A DNA stretch of 64,000 nt from JAOUEA01 sp963797635. Lineage in GTDB: Bacteria; Actinomycetota; UBA4738; HRBIN12. The stretch covers positions 1 through 64,000 of the forward strand of contig CAWCPZ010000002.1 of the NCBI GenBank assembly GCA_963797635.1, in the 5' to 3' direction. Position 1 is the stretch's first letter; every line of letters starts with the position of its first letter. The notes under the pieces were generated by a model, which was not told where the DNA came from, made no database searches, and saw nothing but the letters and a program-made list of their open reading frames with translations. The translations under genes and the position numbers were made by a program. Positions 7,158 to 15,644 of this stretch are shown here, in pieces.

Positions 7158-9014
7158 CTGGCCACGATCTCGAGACGTTCGTTCCTGCAACGCGCCGCCG
7201 GCATCGGAGCGGCGGGTGCGCTGGGCATGGTGGACCTCGGCGTGCTCCAGCGGGCCGCGTGGGCGCAGGAGGTGCCGCGTCCCGTCGGCATGGCGATGCA
7301 CGTCCACTCCTCGTTCAGCGAAGGCAACGCCTCCATGCTCGCCCAGGCCTACCAGGCACAGCTGAACGACGTCGATGTGCTCTGGTGGACCGACCACGAC
7401 TGGCGGATGTCCGGCCACGGGTACCGCCAGGTGGTGCACTTCTCCGGACTCACCGAATCCGAGACCTTGCACGGCAAGCTCACGTGGAACATCAGCCGTT
7501 CGGGATCGCTCGCATCGTCGAACGCCGCGATCTCCAGCGCCCGCTACTCCGCCGCCGACCCGGTGGGGACCACCAGCCTGCGCCTCAACGCCACGAGCTC
7601 GGGGACATCGCTGGCCACGATCCGGGCGACCGCCAACGCGGCAGGGAGCCGCGAGAACCTCCGGAGCTCGCTGGCGGGGCAGTCGATCGTGGTCGACGTG
7701 TTCCCCGAAACCGTGGGGCCGAACGCCTTCCTCGAGATCCGGGTGGAGCTGAGCGACCAGCCGTTGTCGGGAGGGCGAAGCGCGGGAACGTACTCGATCG
7801 CCTACCGGATCGGTGGTCCCGACGCACCGGGAACCCGGCGCATCTCCGGCCGTGACGGGTTCATCGGGCTGAGTGCGCCCTCGGGTGCGTGGTCGACCGT
7901 CACCCTGACGCCCGGCTCCGACATGGCCCTCCTGTGGCCGGACCTGATCGCCGGCGACAGCTCGATGCGTGAGATCTCGTTCTCGGCGGGGAGCCAGGCG
8001 CAGGCGCCATCGGTGGCCTACGTCGACTACCTCCGATTCCAGCGAGCGCCCGGCGACCAGCCGCTCGTCAACCAGCGGCAGATCATGCAGGCACTCGCCG
8101 TCCGCTACCCCGACATCCAGCAGCACCAAGGGCTGGAGGTGTCGTTCTACGATCACCACATCAACTGGTTCGGATCGGGGTTCTCGTTGCCCAACTACGG
8201 GAACCTGCCGTTGAAGCCGTCGGGCGGAGGCGACGCCGCGGCGCCCGAGCTCGCCGGGCGCATCCATCAGGTCGGGGGCCTGTCGAGCCTGAACCACCCA
8301 TTCGGCTCGGGCGGCGGAGGGCTGAAGAGCCAGTCGGCGCAGGACTCCACCAGGCGGGCACTCGCCACCAAGCTCATCGGCAATCGCGCGTACGGGGTCG
8401 ACATCATCGAGGCGGGCTATGCCTCTCGAGAGGGGATCGGGGTCGGCGGTCACCTGGCGTTGTGGGACGCGATGTCGCGCAACGCGATCTTCCTCACCGG
8501 CACCGGCGTGAACGACAGTCACGGCGGCCCCTGGAAGAGCCAGAAGAACACCTTCCTCACGTGGGCGTGGTCGCCCGACGTCTCGGAGGACTCGTTGGTC
8601 GAGGCCCTGGCCGCCGGGCGGATCTGGTTCGCCGAGGCGTCGTGGCGGGGCATGCTCGACCTGCTGGTCGACGGCGTGGCTCCCATGGGCTCGGCCTCGG
8701 TGAGCGGGCTCAGCAGCCGGAGCCTCACGATCATGGCGACGGGCGTGCCGTCGGGCGGAACGGTGCGGCTGATCCGAGGACCGGCCGACCTGGCGGGCCC
8801 GAACGCCCCCGACCCGGGAACCACGGTCACGAGCTACCCGGCCTCCCAGTTCGCCGGTGGGAGCCTCACGGTTCCGGTGGCGACCGCGACGTCGGCCTAC
8901 GTCCGGGTCGAGGTCGTGGACTCGACGGGCAGGCTCAAGGCCAGCTCCAACCCGGTGTGGCTGCTGAGGGCCGCGCCTCCCGGGGGGATCCCGGACGCTC
9001 GCACCGTGGGGTGA
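7158..9014 (+). CDS. Tat-exported PHP-domain phosphoesterase, CehA/McbA type, CTG start
   Basis: In frame upstream of ATG 7227 the sequence reads ATISRRSFLQRAAGIGAAGA, a clear twin-arginine signal, so the start must lie before it. No ATG, GTG or TTG exists between the in-frame TAG at 7131 and the signal; CTG 7158 lies 7 bases after a strong GAAGGAG and is taken as the start (or a miscalled base). The mature protein has PHP motifs: HVHSSFSEG, WWTDHD, a late NHPF and NDSHGG, which bind two or three metals. A discoidin-like insert (about residues 110-290) separates them. Related proteins hydrolyse carbamates or phosphoesters; the substrate is unknown. Confidence 0.75.
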   Translation: MATISRRSFLQRAAGIGAAGALGMVDLGVLQRAAWAQEVPRPVGMAMHVHSSFSEGNASMLAQAYQAQLNDVDVLWWTDHDWRMSGHGYRQVVHFSGLTESETLHGKLTWNISRSGSLASSNAAISSARYSAADPVGTTSLRLNATSSGTSLATIRATANAAGSRENLRSSLAGQSIVVDVFPETVGPNAFLEIRVELSDQPLSGGRSAGTYSIAYRIGGPDAPGTRRISGRDGFIGLSAPSGAWSTVTLTPGSDMALLWPDLIAGDSSMREISFSAGSQAQAPSVAYVDYLRFQRAPGDQPLVNQRQIMQALAVRYPDIQQHQGLEVSFYDHHINWFGSGFSLPNYGNLPLKPSGGGDAAAPELAGRIHQVGGLSSLNHPFGSGGGGLKSQSAQDSTRRALATKLIGNRAYGVDIIEAGYASREGIGVGGHLALWDAMSRNAIFLTGTGVNDSHGGPWKSQKNTFLTWAWSPDVSEDSLVEALAAGRIWFAEASWRGMLDLLVDGVAPMGSASVSGLSSRSLTIMATGVPSGGTVRLIRGPADLAGPNAPDPGTTVTSYPASQFAGGSLTVPVATATSAYVRVEVVDSTGRLKASSNPVWLLRAAPPGGIPDARTVG

Positions 9015-9017
9015 GGC

Positions 9018-9965
9018 TCAGGCCTCTCGTCCCGGCACCGGCACGGGCTGCCAGTCCGGCGTGGTCGAGGCGAACGGCAGGTCGAGGATCACCTGGGGCG
9101 ACGCACCATCGGCCTGCATCATCCACAGGTCCGGCAGGAAGCCACCGATGCGGTCGCTCGCGAACACGATCGTGGTGCCCGTCGGCGATGGGGCCGGGTT
9201 GGCGTCGAAGAAGCCCGAGGTCAGCGCCGACTGACCGTTGCCGTCCGCGTCGACCGTCACGATCTTGGCCGTGACGAACTTCGCCCGCTCGAACACCACC
9301 GCTGCCGAATCCGGGAACCACGCCACCTGGTGGTCGTAGGCCGGCGTCGCGGTCAGCTGGGTCGCCTGGCCGGTCGCCAGTTCGATCGACCAGATGTCAC
9401 CGACATCGCCCCGCTCGAACCCGCGGGTGAAGGCGATCGACGTTCCGTCCGGTGACCACGCGGGCTCGAACTCGCGGCTGGGCCACGGCGTGACGCGCAC
9501 GCGCCCTCCGCCGTCGGAGGCGCGCATCGTGTAGATGTTGTTGGAGCTCGATCCCACGTACGAACTGAACGCGATCCGCCGGCCGTTCGGCGACCACACG
9601 GGGTCGCGGGCGTCGATGTCCTCGGTCAACCGGACGGGGTTGCTGCCGTCGGCGTCCATCACCCAGATCGTGCCTGGACCGATCGGCGCCTTCGTCCGCC
9701 AGAACGCGATCTTCGTGCCGTCGGCGTTCCACGCGGGCGCGAACTCCTGACGGTGCGGGGTGTCGGTGAGCTGTTGCAGGTTCGTGCCCGCGGGCTCCAT
9801 CGTGTAGATGTCGTTCTGCGTGAGGTGCTCGCCGTTGACGGGCGACTCGTAGGAGAAGGCGATCAGCCCGTCATCGCCCGGGAACGTGGCCATGGACGCG
9901 GGCGCCGGAACGACGCAGGCCGCGGCGACCACCACGCCCACCGCGATCGCACGAGCGGCCTTCAC
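9018..9965 (-). CDS. Secreted TolB-like beta-propeller protein
   Basis: 315 residues. GTG 9965 is followed by KAARAIAVGVVVAAACVV, a signal peptide, then six or so repeats of the TolB/WD40-like type (NDIYTMEPAG, PAWNADGTKIAF, IWVMDADGSNPVRL, PVWSPNGRRIAFSS, PAWSPDGTSIAF). These repeats fold as a propeller and usually bind proteins or polysaccharides. The start overlaps the stop of the upstream SGNH hydrolase gene (GTGA), so the two are one unit and probably work on the same extracellular target. Confidence 0.8.
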   Translation of the reverse strand: MKAARAIAVGVVVAAACVVPAPASMATFPGDDGLIAFSYESPVNGEHLTQNDIYTMEPAGTNLQQLTDTPHRQEFAPAWNADGTKIAFWRTKAPIGPGTIWVMDADGSNPVRLTEDIDARDPVWSPNGRRIAFSSYVGSSSNNIYTMRASDGGGRVRVTPWPSREFEPAWSPDGTSIAFTRGFERGDVGDIWSIELATGQATQLTATPAYDHQVAWFPDSAAVVFERAKFVTAKIVTVDADGNGQSALTSGFFDANPAPSPTGTTIVFASDRIGGFLPDLWMMQADGASPQVILDLPFASTTPDWQPVPVPGREA

Positions 9966-10729
9966 GCCTGCGCTCGGTATGGCTCGGTGAGGATCGCGTG
10001 TCGCACCATGCGAGCGTAGAGCGCCGCACCGTCCGGGTCGAGGTGGATGGCGTCGTAGGTGATGCCCCGCCGGTCGCCCAACCGGGTCCAATCCGCGAGC
10101 GCCACGTCGGTGCGCTCCCGGTCCAGCGCCTGCAAACGCTGATTCACCCAGGGGAAGTACCAGGCGAACGAATCGAACTGCTCCAGGTCCTCGGGTGCGA
10201 TCGCCGATCTGGGCGCATCGCGCAGCGTCACCCAGACGATCTTGCGCGCGCCGGCGGCGTGCAGCGTGCGAACCATCCGGCGGGCGTTGCGGTCGAACAG
10301 CCCCGACCAGTAGTCGAAGTCCTCGCGGCCGCGTTCCCACAGGGAGTTGTAGCCGAGGGCCACGACGACGACCTTGTCCACCTGGGTCCGGTGCTCGACC
10401 AGATCATCGGCTGCCTCGTCCACCATCAGGGCCGGATGCCCCAGCACCTTCAGGTGCCAGTCGGGCATGGCCTCGCGGAGCGCGGTGACGGCGCCGAGCC
10501 CCACCGAGTCGGTGAGCAGGGTCGCGCGTTTCGGCCACCACGCCGGGAGCGGGACGGCCGGGTGCTGGGCCGGGGGTTCGGATGCGCCGACCGAGCCGAA
10601 CGCCGTCGTGGCCGGCACGTTGCGAGCGCCGGCTCCCGCCACCACGACGACGATGGCGACGGCCAGGAGCGCCGCCAGGGCTGCGCCCGACAGACGTCGG
10701 AACCGCTCGCCTCCTGGGAACGCCATCAT
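9962..10729 (-). CDS. SGNH/GDSL-type hydrolase, membrane-anchored or secreted
   Basis: 255 residues. An N-terminal hydrophobic segment (AALAALLAVAIVVVVAGAG) is followed by a SGNH domain: nucleophile Ser in LLTDSVGLG, an oxyanion Asn in ALGYNSLW, and the catalytic Asp-His pair in DAIHLDPDG. These enzymes deacylate or deacetylate lipids or cell-surface sugars and resemble the OafA/acetyltransferase-linked SGNH group. First gene of a two-gene unit with the TolB-like propeller. Confidence 0.8.
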   Translation of the reverse strand: MMAFPGGERFRRLSGAALAALLAVAIVVVVAGAGARNVPATTAFGSVGASEPPAQHPAVPLPAWWPKRATLLTDSVGLGAVTALREAMPDWHLKVLGHPALMVDEAADDLVEHRTQVDKVVVVALGYNSLWERGREDFDYWSGLFDRNARRMVRTLHAAGARKIVWVTLRDAPRSAIAPEDLEQFDSFAWYFPWVNQRLQALDRERTDVALADWTRLGDRRGITYDAIHLDPDGAALYARMVRHAILTEPYRAQA

Positions 10730-10817
10730 CGGGAAGGGACCTTTCGAACCGGGAACGCCGCTCCGGCCTCGGCCGGAGGGTCATGCTACTGCGCCGGTCG
10801 GATCGGTGCGCTCCGAG

Positions 10818-10946
10818 TCACCTGCGAGGCGTCGGCGGGATCCGCTTCTTCCAGAGCCCTTCGTTCTCGCGCTCGAGCTGGCGGCGGACGTCTTCGTCCT
10901 GGCCGCGGCCGCGGAGCTTGGCGAGGAGGCGCTTGATCGGGCCCAT
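10818..10946 (-). CDS. Small basic protein
   Basis: 42 residues: an amphipathic start MGPIKRLLAKLRGRG, an acidic patch and ENEGLWKKR at the end. It lies alone between the SGNH gene and the saccharopine-dehydrogenase-like gene. It resembles the 52-residue protein at 4710-4868 in length, charge and late Trp, which gives it slight support. Function unknown. Confidence 0.4.
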   Translation of the reverse strand: MGPIKRLLAKLRGRGQDEDVRRQLERENEGLWKKRIPPTPRR

Positions 10947-11012
10947 GCGTGGAGGGTACGCCCCTGAAGGACCCAACGGGTGACGCACGTGGCTTCTGTA
11001 GACTCCCGCGCC

Positions 11013-12247
11013 ATGAGGATCCTGGTGGTGGGCTCCGGTGGAGTGGGGGCGGCGTTCGCACCGATCGCCGCCAGACGTGAGTTCTACGAGCACATCGTGT
11101 TCGCCGATCTGGACCCGTCGCGGTCCAAGCGCGTGGTGGATCGCTACGGAGCGGGTGGGAAGTTCTCCGCGACGACGGTCGACGCCTCCGATGCGGCGAA
11201 CGTCGCCGAGTGCATCCGCGCCAACGACATCACCCACGTGCTGAACGCCGCCGACCCACGGTTCGTGATGCCGATCTTCGACGGGGCGTTCGAGGCCGGC
11301 GCCCACTACATGGACATGGCGATGTCGCTGTCGACCAAGCACCCCGACGCCCCGTACGAGCGGGTGGGCAAGAAGCTGGGCGACGACCAGTTCGCGGTGG
11401 CGGACCGATGGGTGGAGCGGGGCTTGCTCGCCCTCTGCGGCCTCGGCATCGAACCCGGCGCCGCCGACGTGTTCGCGAAGTACGCCGCGACCCACCTGTT
11501 CGGCAAGGTGGACGAGGTCGGTGTGCGCGACGGCGCCAACCTGGAGATCGCCGGCTACGAGTTCGCGCCGACGTTCAGCATCTGGACCACGATCGAGGAA
11601 TGCCTCAACCCTCCGGTGATCTGGGAGAAGGGTCGCGAGGACGTCGACGGCGGTTGGTACACCACGGCGCCGTTCAGCGAACCCGAGATGTTCACGTTCC
11701 CCGAGGGCATCGGCGACGTCGAGTGCGTCAACGTCGAGCACGAGGAGGTCCTGCTGGTCCCGCGGTGGGTCGACTGCGACCGGGTGACCTTCAAGTACGG
11801 GCTGGGCGATGAGTTCATCAACGTGCTCGAGGTGCTGCACAAGACCGGCCTGGACCGGGTCGAGACCGTGAAGGTCCGTGGGGTGGAGGTGAGCCCCCGC
11901 GACGTGGTGGCCTCGACGCTGCCCGACCCCGCGTTCCTGGGCGAGGAGATGACCGGCAAGACGTGCGCCGGCACCTGGGTGAAGGGCACCGGCACTCGAC
12001 GGGAACCCTCGCGAGGTCTACCTGTACCACGTGGTCGACACCGAGGAGACCTGGGCCAAGGACGGCGCCCAGGCCGTCACGTGGCAGACCGCGATCAACC
12101 CCGTGATCGGCCTCGAGCTGCTCGCCAGCGGCACCTGGAGCCGGCACCGGCGTGCTGGGACCTGAAGCGTTCGAGCCGCTGGCGTTCCTGGACCTGCTGA
12201 TCGACTACGGCGCGCCGTGGGGCATGACGGAGATGACGCCGAGCTAG
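11013..12247 (+). CDS. Saccharopine dehydrogenase family protein, two frame breaks
   Basis: The N-terminal Rossmann motif RILVVGSGGVGAAF and the following FADLDPSRSKRVVDRYG mark the saccharopine dehydrogenase/carboxynorspermidine dehydrogenase family, NAD(P)-dependent enzymes of amino acid or polyamine metabolism. The frame runs to about 11990, continues in a second frame (NPREVYLYHVVDTEETWAKD) and, after 12142, in a third (GPEAFEPLAFLDLLIDYGAP) to TAG 12247. Each break is repaired by removing one base. The rebuilt length of about 410 matches the family. TAGACT lies 8 nt before the ATG. Substrate not determined. Confidence 0.75.
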
Positions 12248-12253
12248 CGCTCG

Positions 12254-12694
12254 CTAGGCGCGCGCGTCCAGGGCTCGTCGGAGACCGTCGACGGCGTCGT
12301 CGCTCATCGCGTCGAGCTTGCCCCTGAGGAACGGCATCGCCAGCGCCGTGAGCCCTTTCAGCCCGAGGTCGGCGACGTAGGTCACGCGCGTTCCGGCGTC
12401 GTCCTCGGAGAACGAGATGACATCGGTCCCTCGGAAGGTCTTCCCGTCACCCACGAAGGTCACGCTGGTCGGACGGTCGTAGGCGGCGATCTCGTACACG
12501 ATCGTCTGCTCGGTCGAGCCGAACCGTGACACCAGCTCGAAGCGTGATCCCACCCCGATCGGACGGTCTCCGAGCCGTGTGGCGGCCTGGATCCCGGGGT
12601 CCCATTCCTGGGTGGTGGAGAAGTCCGCCACGAAGTCGAACGCCCGCTCACGGCGGCAGGTCGTGGTGATCTCGCGTTCGACGTGGTGGGCCAT
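12254..12694 (-). CDS. SRPBCC (START-like) family protein
   Basis: 146 residues of the polyketide-cyclase/SRPBCC fold: HHVEREITTTCRRERAFDFV, then STTQEWDPGIQAATRL, a central YEIAAYDRPTSVTFVGD, and a long C-terminal helix (DAMSDDAVDGLRRALDA). The fold makes a deep pocket for a hydrophobic ligand. A -10-like TAGGCT lies 7 nt before ATG 12694, so the message is nearly or fully leaderless. It converges with the preceding dehydrogenase. Ligand unknown. Confidence 0.75.
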   Translation of the reverse strand: MAHHVEREITTTCRRERAFDFVADFSTTQEWDPGIQAATRLGDRPIGVGSRFELVSRFGSTEQTIVYEIAAYDRPTSVTFVGDGKTFRGTDVISFSEDDAGTRVTYVADLGLKGLTALAMPFLRGKLDAMSDDAVDGLRRALDARA

Positions 12695-12807
12695 GCGTTC
12701 GAGCCTACGGGGCGGATGCCGGGAACCACTGCGTGCAAGGCCGGAACGCTCAGGTTGCATGGGTTCTCGTCCGATGCCTCACCAAGGCCGAACGCCGGAG
12801 GGCGCAG

Positions 12808-14937
12808 ATGGTGATGGAACGCGAGGAAGGACAGACGGCGGACGCCGTCGCGTCCCGGCTCGCCACCCTGATCGAGCCCGGTTCCCTCCTGGAGGCCACC
12901 CCGGAATGCCTGGTGGTGGCCCATGCGGACGGTCGCATCCTGTTCGCGAACCATCGTGTGGAACAGCTCACCGGATTCGACCGCACCGATCTGGTGGGTC
13001 AGTCGGTGGAGTTGCTGATCGCCACCGACATCCTCGAGCTGGTCCCCGGGACGCGGCTGGAGACGATCTGCCGCACGAACGACCTCGGCGAGATCCCCGT
13101 GGAGATCCATCTGGGGACGATCGAGGGTCCGGAGCGGTTGCTCGTGGTCTCCCTCCGCGACGTGTCGGATCTGAAGGCCGGACGCGAGGCGCAGTTCGAG
13201 GCCGAGGCGAAGTACCGGGCACTGGTCGAGCAGATCCCGGCGGTCGTCTACCTGGACCCGGTCGACGAGAACTCGGACTCGATCTACGTGAGTCCGCAGG
13301 TGGTGACGCTGCTCGGGATCGACCAGGACGAGTGGCTGACCGATCCGTACTGCTGGCGCAGGCACGTCCATCCCGAGGACCTCGACCGAGCCTGGGAGGA
13401 GTACGAGGACGCCTACAACAACCACACCACCCTCATCCACGAGTACCGCATGGTGCACGAGGACGGTTCGATCCGATGGGTGTTGGAACAGGCCTATCCG
13501 ATCAACGACGAGCACGGGAACCCGTGGCTCATCCAAGGCGTGATCTTCGACATCAGCGCCCGGAAGGCCGCCGAGGAACAGGTCGCGTTCCTGGCCTACC
13601 ACGACAAGCTCACCGGCCTGCCGAACCGCGCGCTGTTCGAGGAGATGCTCGAGAGCGCCATCACGCGAGCTCGCCGGCACGACCTCGGTGTGGGCGTCCT
13701 GTTCCTGGACCTGGACAACTTCAAGCTCGTGAACGACTCGCTGGGCCACCACGCCGGCGACGTCCTGCTGGCCCAGCTCGGCGAACGCCTGAAGGGCTGC
13801 ACGCGCGAGACCGACATGGTGGCTCGCCAGGGAGGCGACGAATTCCTGCTCCTGCTCTCGGACCTGGAGCGTGGCGCCGGCCCGATCCCCGGAACCGAAG
13901 CGGCGTTGATCGTGGCCGAATCCGTGGCCGAGCGCGTGCACGAAGCGCTGCAGGAGCCGTTCAACCTGAACGGCACGGAGTTCATCGCCAGCGGCTCGGT
14001 GGGGATCTCGCTGTTCCCGCAGGACGCCCTCGACGCCGCGACCTTGCTGAAGAACGCCGACGCCGCGATGTACCAGTCCAAGAAGCAGGATCCGGGCGGC
14101 TACGTGATCTACGCCACCAGCGGCGAAGACCCGATGAAGAAGCTCTCGATGACCACGCGCCTTCGCCGTGCCGTGGAGCAGGAGAACTGGATCCTGCACT
14201 ACCAGCCGGTCGTGAACCTTCTCGACGGCTCGGTGGAAGGGGTGGAGGCGCTCGTTCGCTGGCAGGACCCGAACGGCGGCATCGTGCCGCCCGGGGAGTT
14301 CATCCCGCTCGCGGAGGAGCTCGGCCTGATCGAGGCGATCGGCGACTGGGTGATCGACGCGATGGCGGCCCAGCAACGGGCCTGGGCCGCGGACGGCCTC
14401 GACCTCACGGTCGGGTTCAACCTGTCGCCGAGGCAGCTGTGGTCGGCGCACCTGGCCGAGAAGGTCCTGGCCAAGCTGCGTGGGGCCGACGTCGACCCCG
14501 AGCGGGTCGTGGTGGAGATCACCGAGTCCACCGCCATGGCCGACCCCGATCGCACCCAGAAGATCCTCAACGAACTGCACGCCTGGGGTCTGACCCTGGC
14601 GATCGACGACTTCGGGACCGGGTACTCGTCGCTGGCTCGCCTCAAGCACCTGCCGGTCGACATCCTCAAGATCGACCGCTCGTTCGTCCGGGACGTGCAC
14701 CTCGACCCCGGCCTCGCATCCATGGTCCAGGCGATGATCCAGCTGGCCGGCGGCCTGGGGATGACCCCGCTCGCCGAAGGGATCGAGACCGCGGGCGAAC
14801 TCGCGTTCCTCCAGGAGGCGGGATGCCCCTCGGGCCAGGGCTTCTACTTCGCCCGCCCGGTGCCCGCCGACGAGATCCCCGATCTGGTGACGCGCGAGGG
14901 CGGGCTCATCCCTCCGGGCTTCGCCTCCGATCGCTGA
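12808..14937 (+). CDS. PAS-PAS-GGDEF-EAL cyclic-di-GMP protein
   Basis: 709 residues, soluble. PAS domains at about 27-120 and 135-255 (the second with YRMVHEDGSIRWVLEQAYPI), a GGDEF domain with an intact GGDEF at 342-346, and an EAL domain with an intact EAL at 480-482 plus DDFGTGYSSL and the terminal EGIETAGE. Both catalytic signatures are present, so it may make and break c-di-GMP, with PAS input selecting the activity. ATG 12808 has GGAGGG 5 bases upstream; the earlier in-frame ATG 12733 lacks a site. Confidence 0.85.
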   Translation: MVMEREEGQTADAVASRLATLIEPGSLLEATPECLVVAHADGRILFANHRVEQLTGFDRTDLVGQSVELLIATDILELVPGTRLETICRTNDLGEIPVEIHLGTIEGPERLLVVSLRDVSDLKAGREAQFEAEAKYRALVEQIPAVVYLDPVDENSDSIYVSPQVVTLLGIDQDEWLTDPYCWRRHVHPEDLDRAWEEYEDAYNNHTTLIHEYRMVHEDGSIRWVLEQAYPINDEHGNPWLIQGVIFDISARKAAEEQVAFLAYHDKLTGLPNRALFEEMLESAITRARRHDLGVGVLFLDLDNFKLVNDSLGHHAGDVLLAQLGERLKGCTRETDMVARQGGDEFLLLLSDLERGAGPIPGTEAALIVAESVAERVHEALQEPFNLNGTEFIASGSVGISLFPQDALDAATLLKNADAAMYQSKKQDPGGYVIYATSGEDPMKKLSMTTRLRRAVEQENWILHYQPVVNLLDGSVEGVEALVRWQDPNGGIVPPGEFIPLAEELGLIEAIGDWVIDAMAAQQRAWAADGLDLTVGFNLSPRQLWSAHLAEKVLAKLRGADVDPERVVVEITESTAMADPDRTQKILNELHAWGLTLAIDDFGTGYSSLARLKHLPVDILKIDRSFVRDVHLDPGLASMVQAMIQLAGGLGMTPLAEGIETAGELAFLQEAGCPSGQGFYFARPVPADEIPDLVTREGGLIPPGFASDR

Positions 14938-15070
14938 TCCCGTGGGGAGCGATCGGGACTGGGGCCGCAGAACGATCCACGGCCCCTACGGGCGCATCGT
15001 CTGGGCTTCGGGTCCCGCCGGTCCGCCCGACCCCTCCCCGGTCGCTCGCGGACATCATTGGTGCCTGATC

Positions 15071-15601
15071 GTGGGGTACCTCGCGAGTCCGCCGACCGCG
15101 CCCGACGGCGCGGTTCCGGCTACGGGCTCACCGACGGGTCAACCCGACGACGGGTTCTCGAGCGCCACGCTGAGTGAGTCCGGTGGGTGCTACTTCGTCC
15201 GGGGCTTCGGGTGCTCCCGACTGGTCCCACCCGTCCGGCTGCGGCGCGCCGACGGCGATCTCGGCCATATCGTGATGTCCCATCGGTTGCGGCACGGCCA
15301 CGGTGTCGCTGTGGGCGACATCGACGGGCGCAACGGGCAGGACATCTTGGTCGTGCAGGGATGCGTCGGGAACGAGAACGAGCCGGACATGCTGTTCCTG
15401 AACGATGGAAGCGGTCGGTCCTGGCATCGGCTGACCCTGGCACGAGGCGTGCCGGGCTGCGGTGATGTGGCGGCGTCGCTCGACTTCGATCGCGACGGGA
15501 AGGACGATTTCGTCGTGCTGAACGGAGGCGGGTCGAACGGGAGGCTGGATCTCCCCGGGCCCGACCAGCTGCTCACGATGGGGACGTGGCCCGCGACCTG
15601 A
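15071..15601 (+). CDS. FG-GAP/VCBS-repeat-like protein, start uncertain
   Basis: The second half carries two Ca-binding-type repeats: GVAVGDIDGRNGQDILVVQG and ASLDFDRDGKDDFVVLNGGG, characteristic of FG-GAP/VCBS propeller blades. Only two blades are present, where extracellular family members usually have more, so the protein looks shortened or its 5' part is out of frame. The frame is open from 14942 but the residues there look non-coding; GTG 15071 is a provisional start. No signal peptide is seen. Confidence 0.4.
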   Translation: MGYLASPPTAPDGAVPATGSPTGQPDDGFSSATLSESGGCYFVRGFGCSRLVPPVRLRRADGDLGHIVMSHRLRHGHGVAVGDIDGRNGQDILVVQGCVGNENEPDMLFLNDGSGRSWHRLTLARGVPGCGDVAASLDFDRDGKDDFVVLNGGGSNGRLDLPGPDQLLTMGTWPAT

Positions 15602-15644
15602 CCGCCGGCCCTCGACCCTTCGTTACCATCTACCGCCATGGGCC

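Noticed and set aside
12244..12257. Palindrome CTAGCG-CT-CGCTAG between convergent genes
   Set aside because: The stem is 6 bp with a 2-nt loop and overlaps one stop codon, so it is too short to call a terminator with confidence.
12460..14700. 746-residue open frame on the minus strand
   Set aside because: It is antisense to the intact PAS-GGDEF-EAL gene and has His/Arg/Leu-rich composition typical of GC-rich antisense frames.
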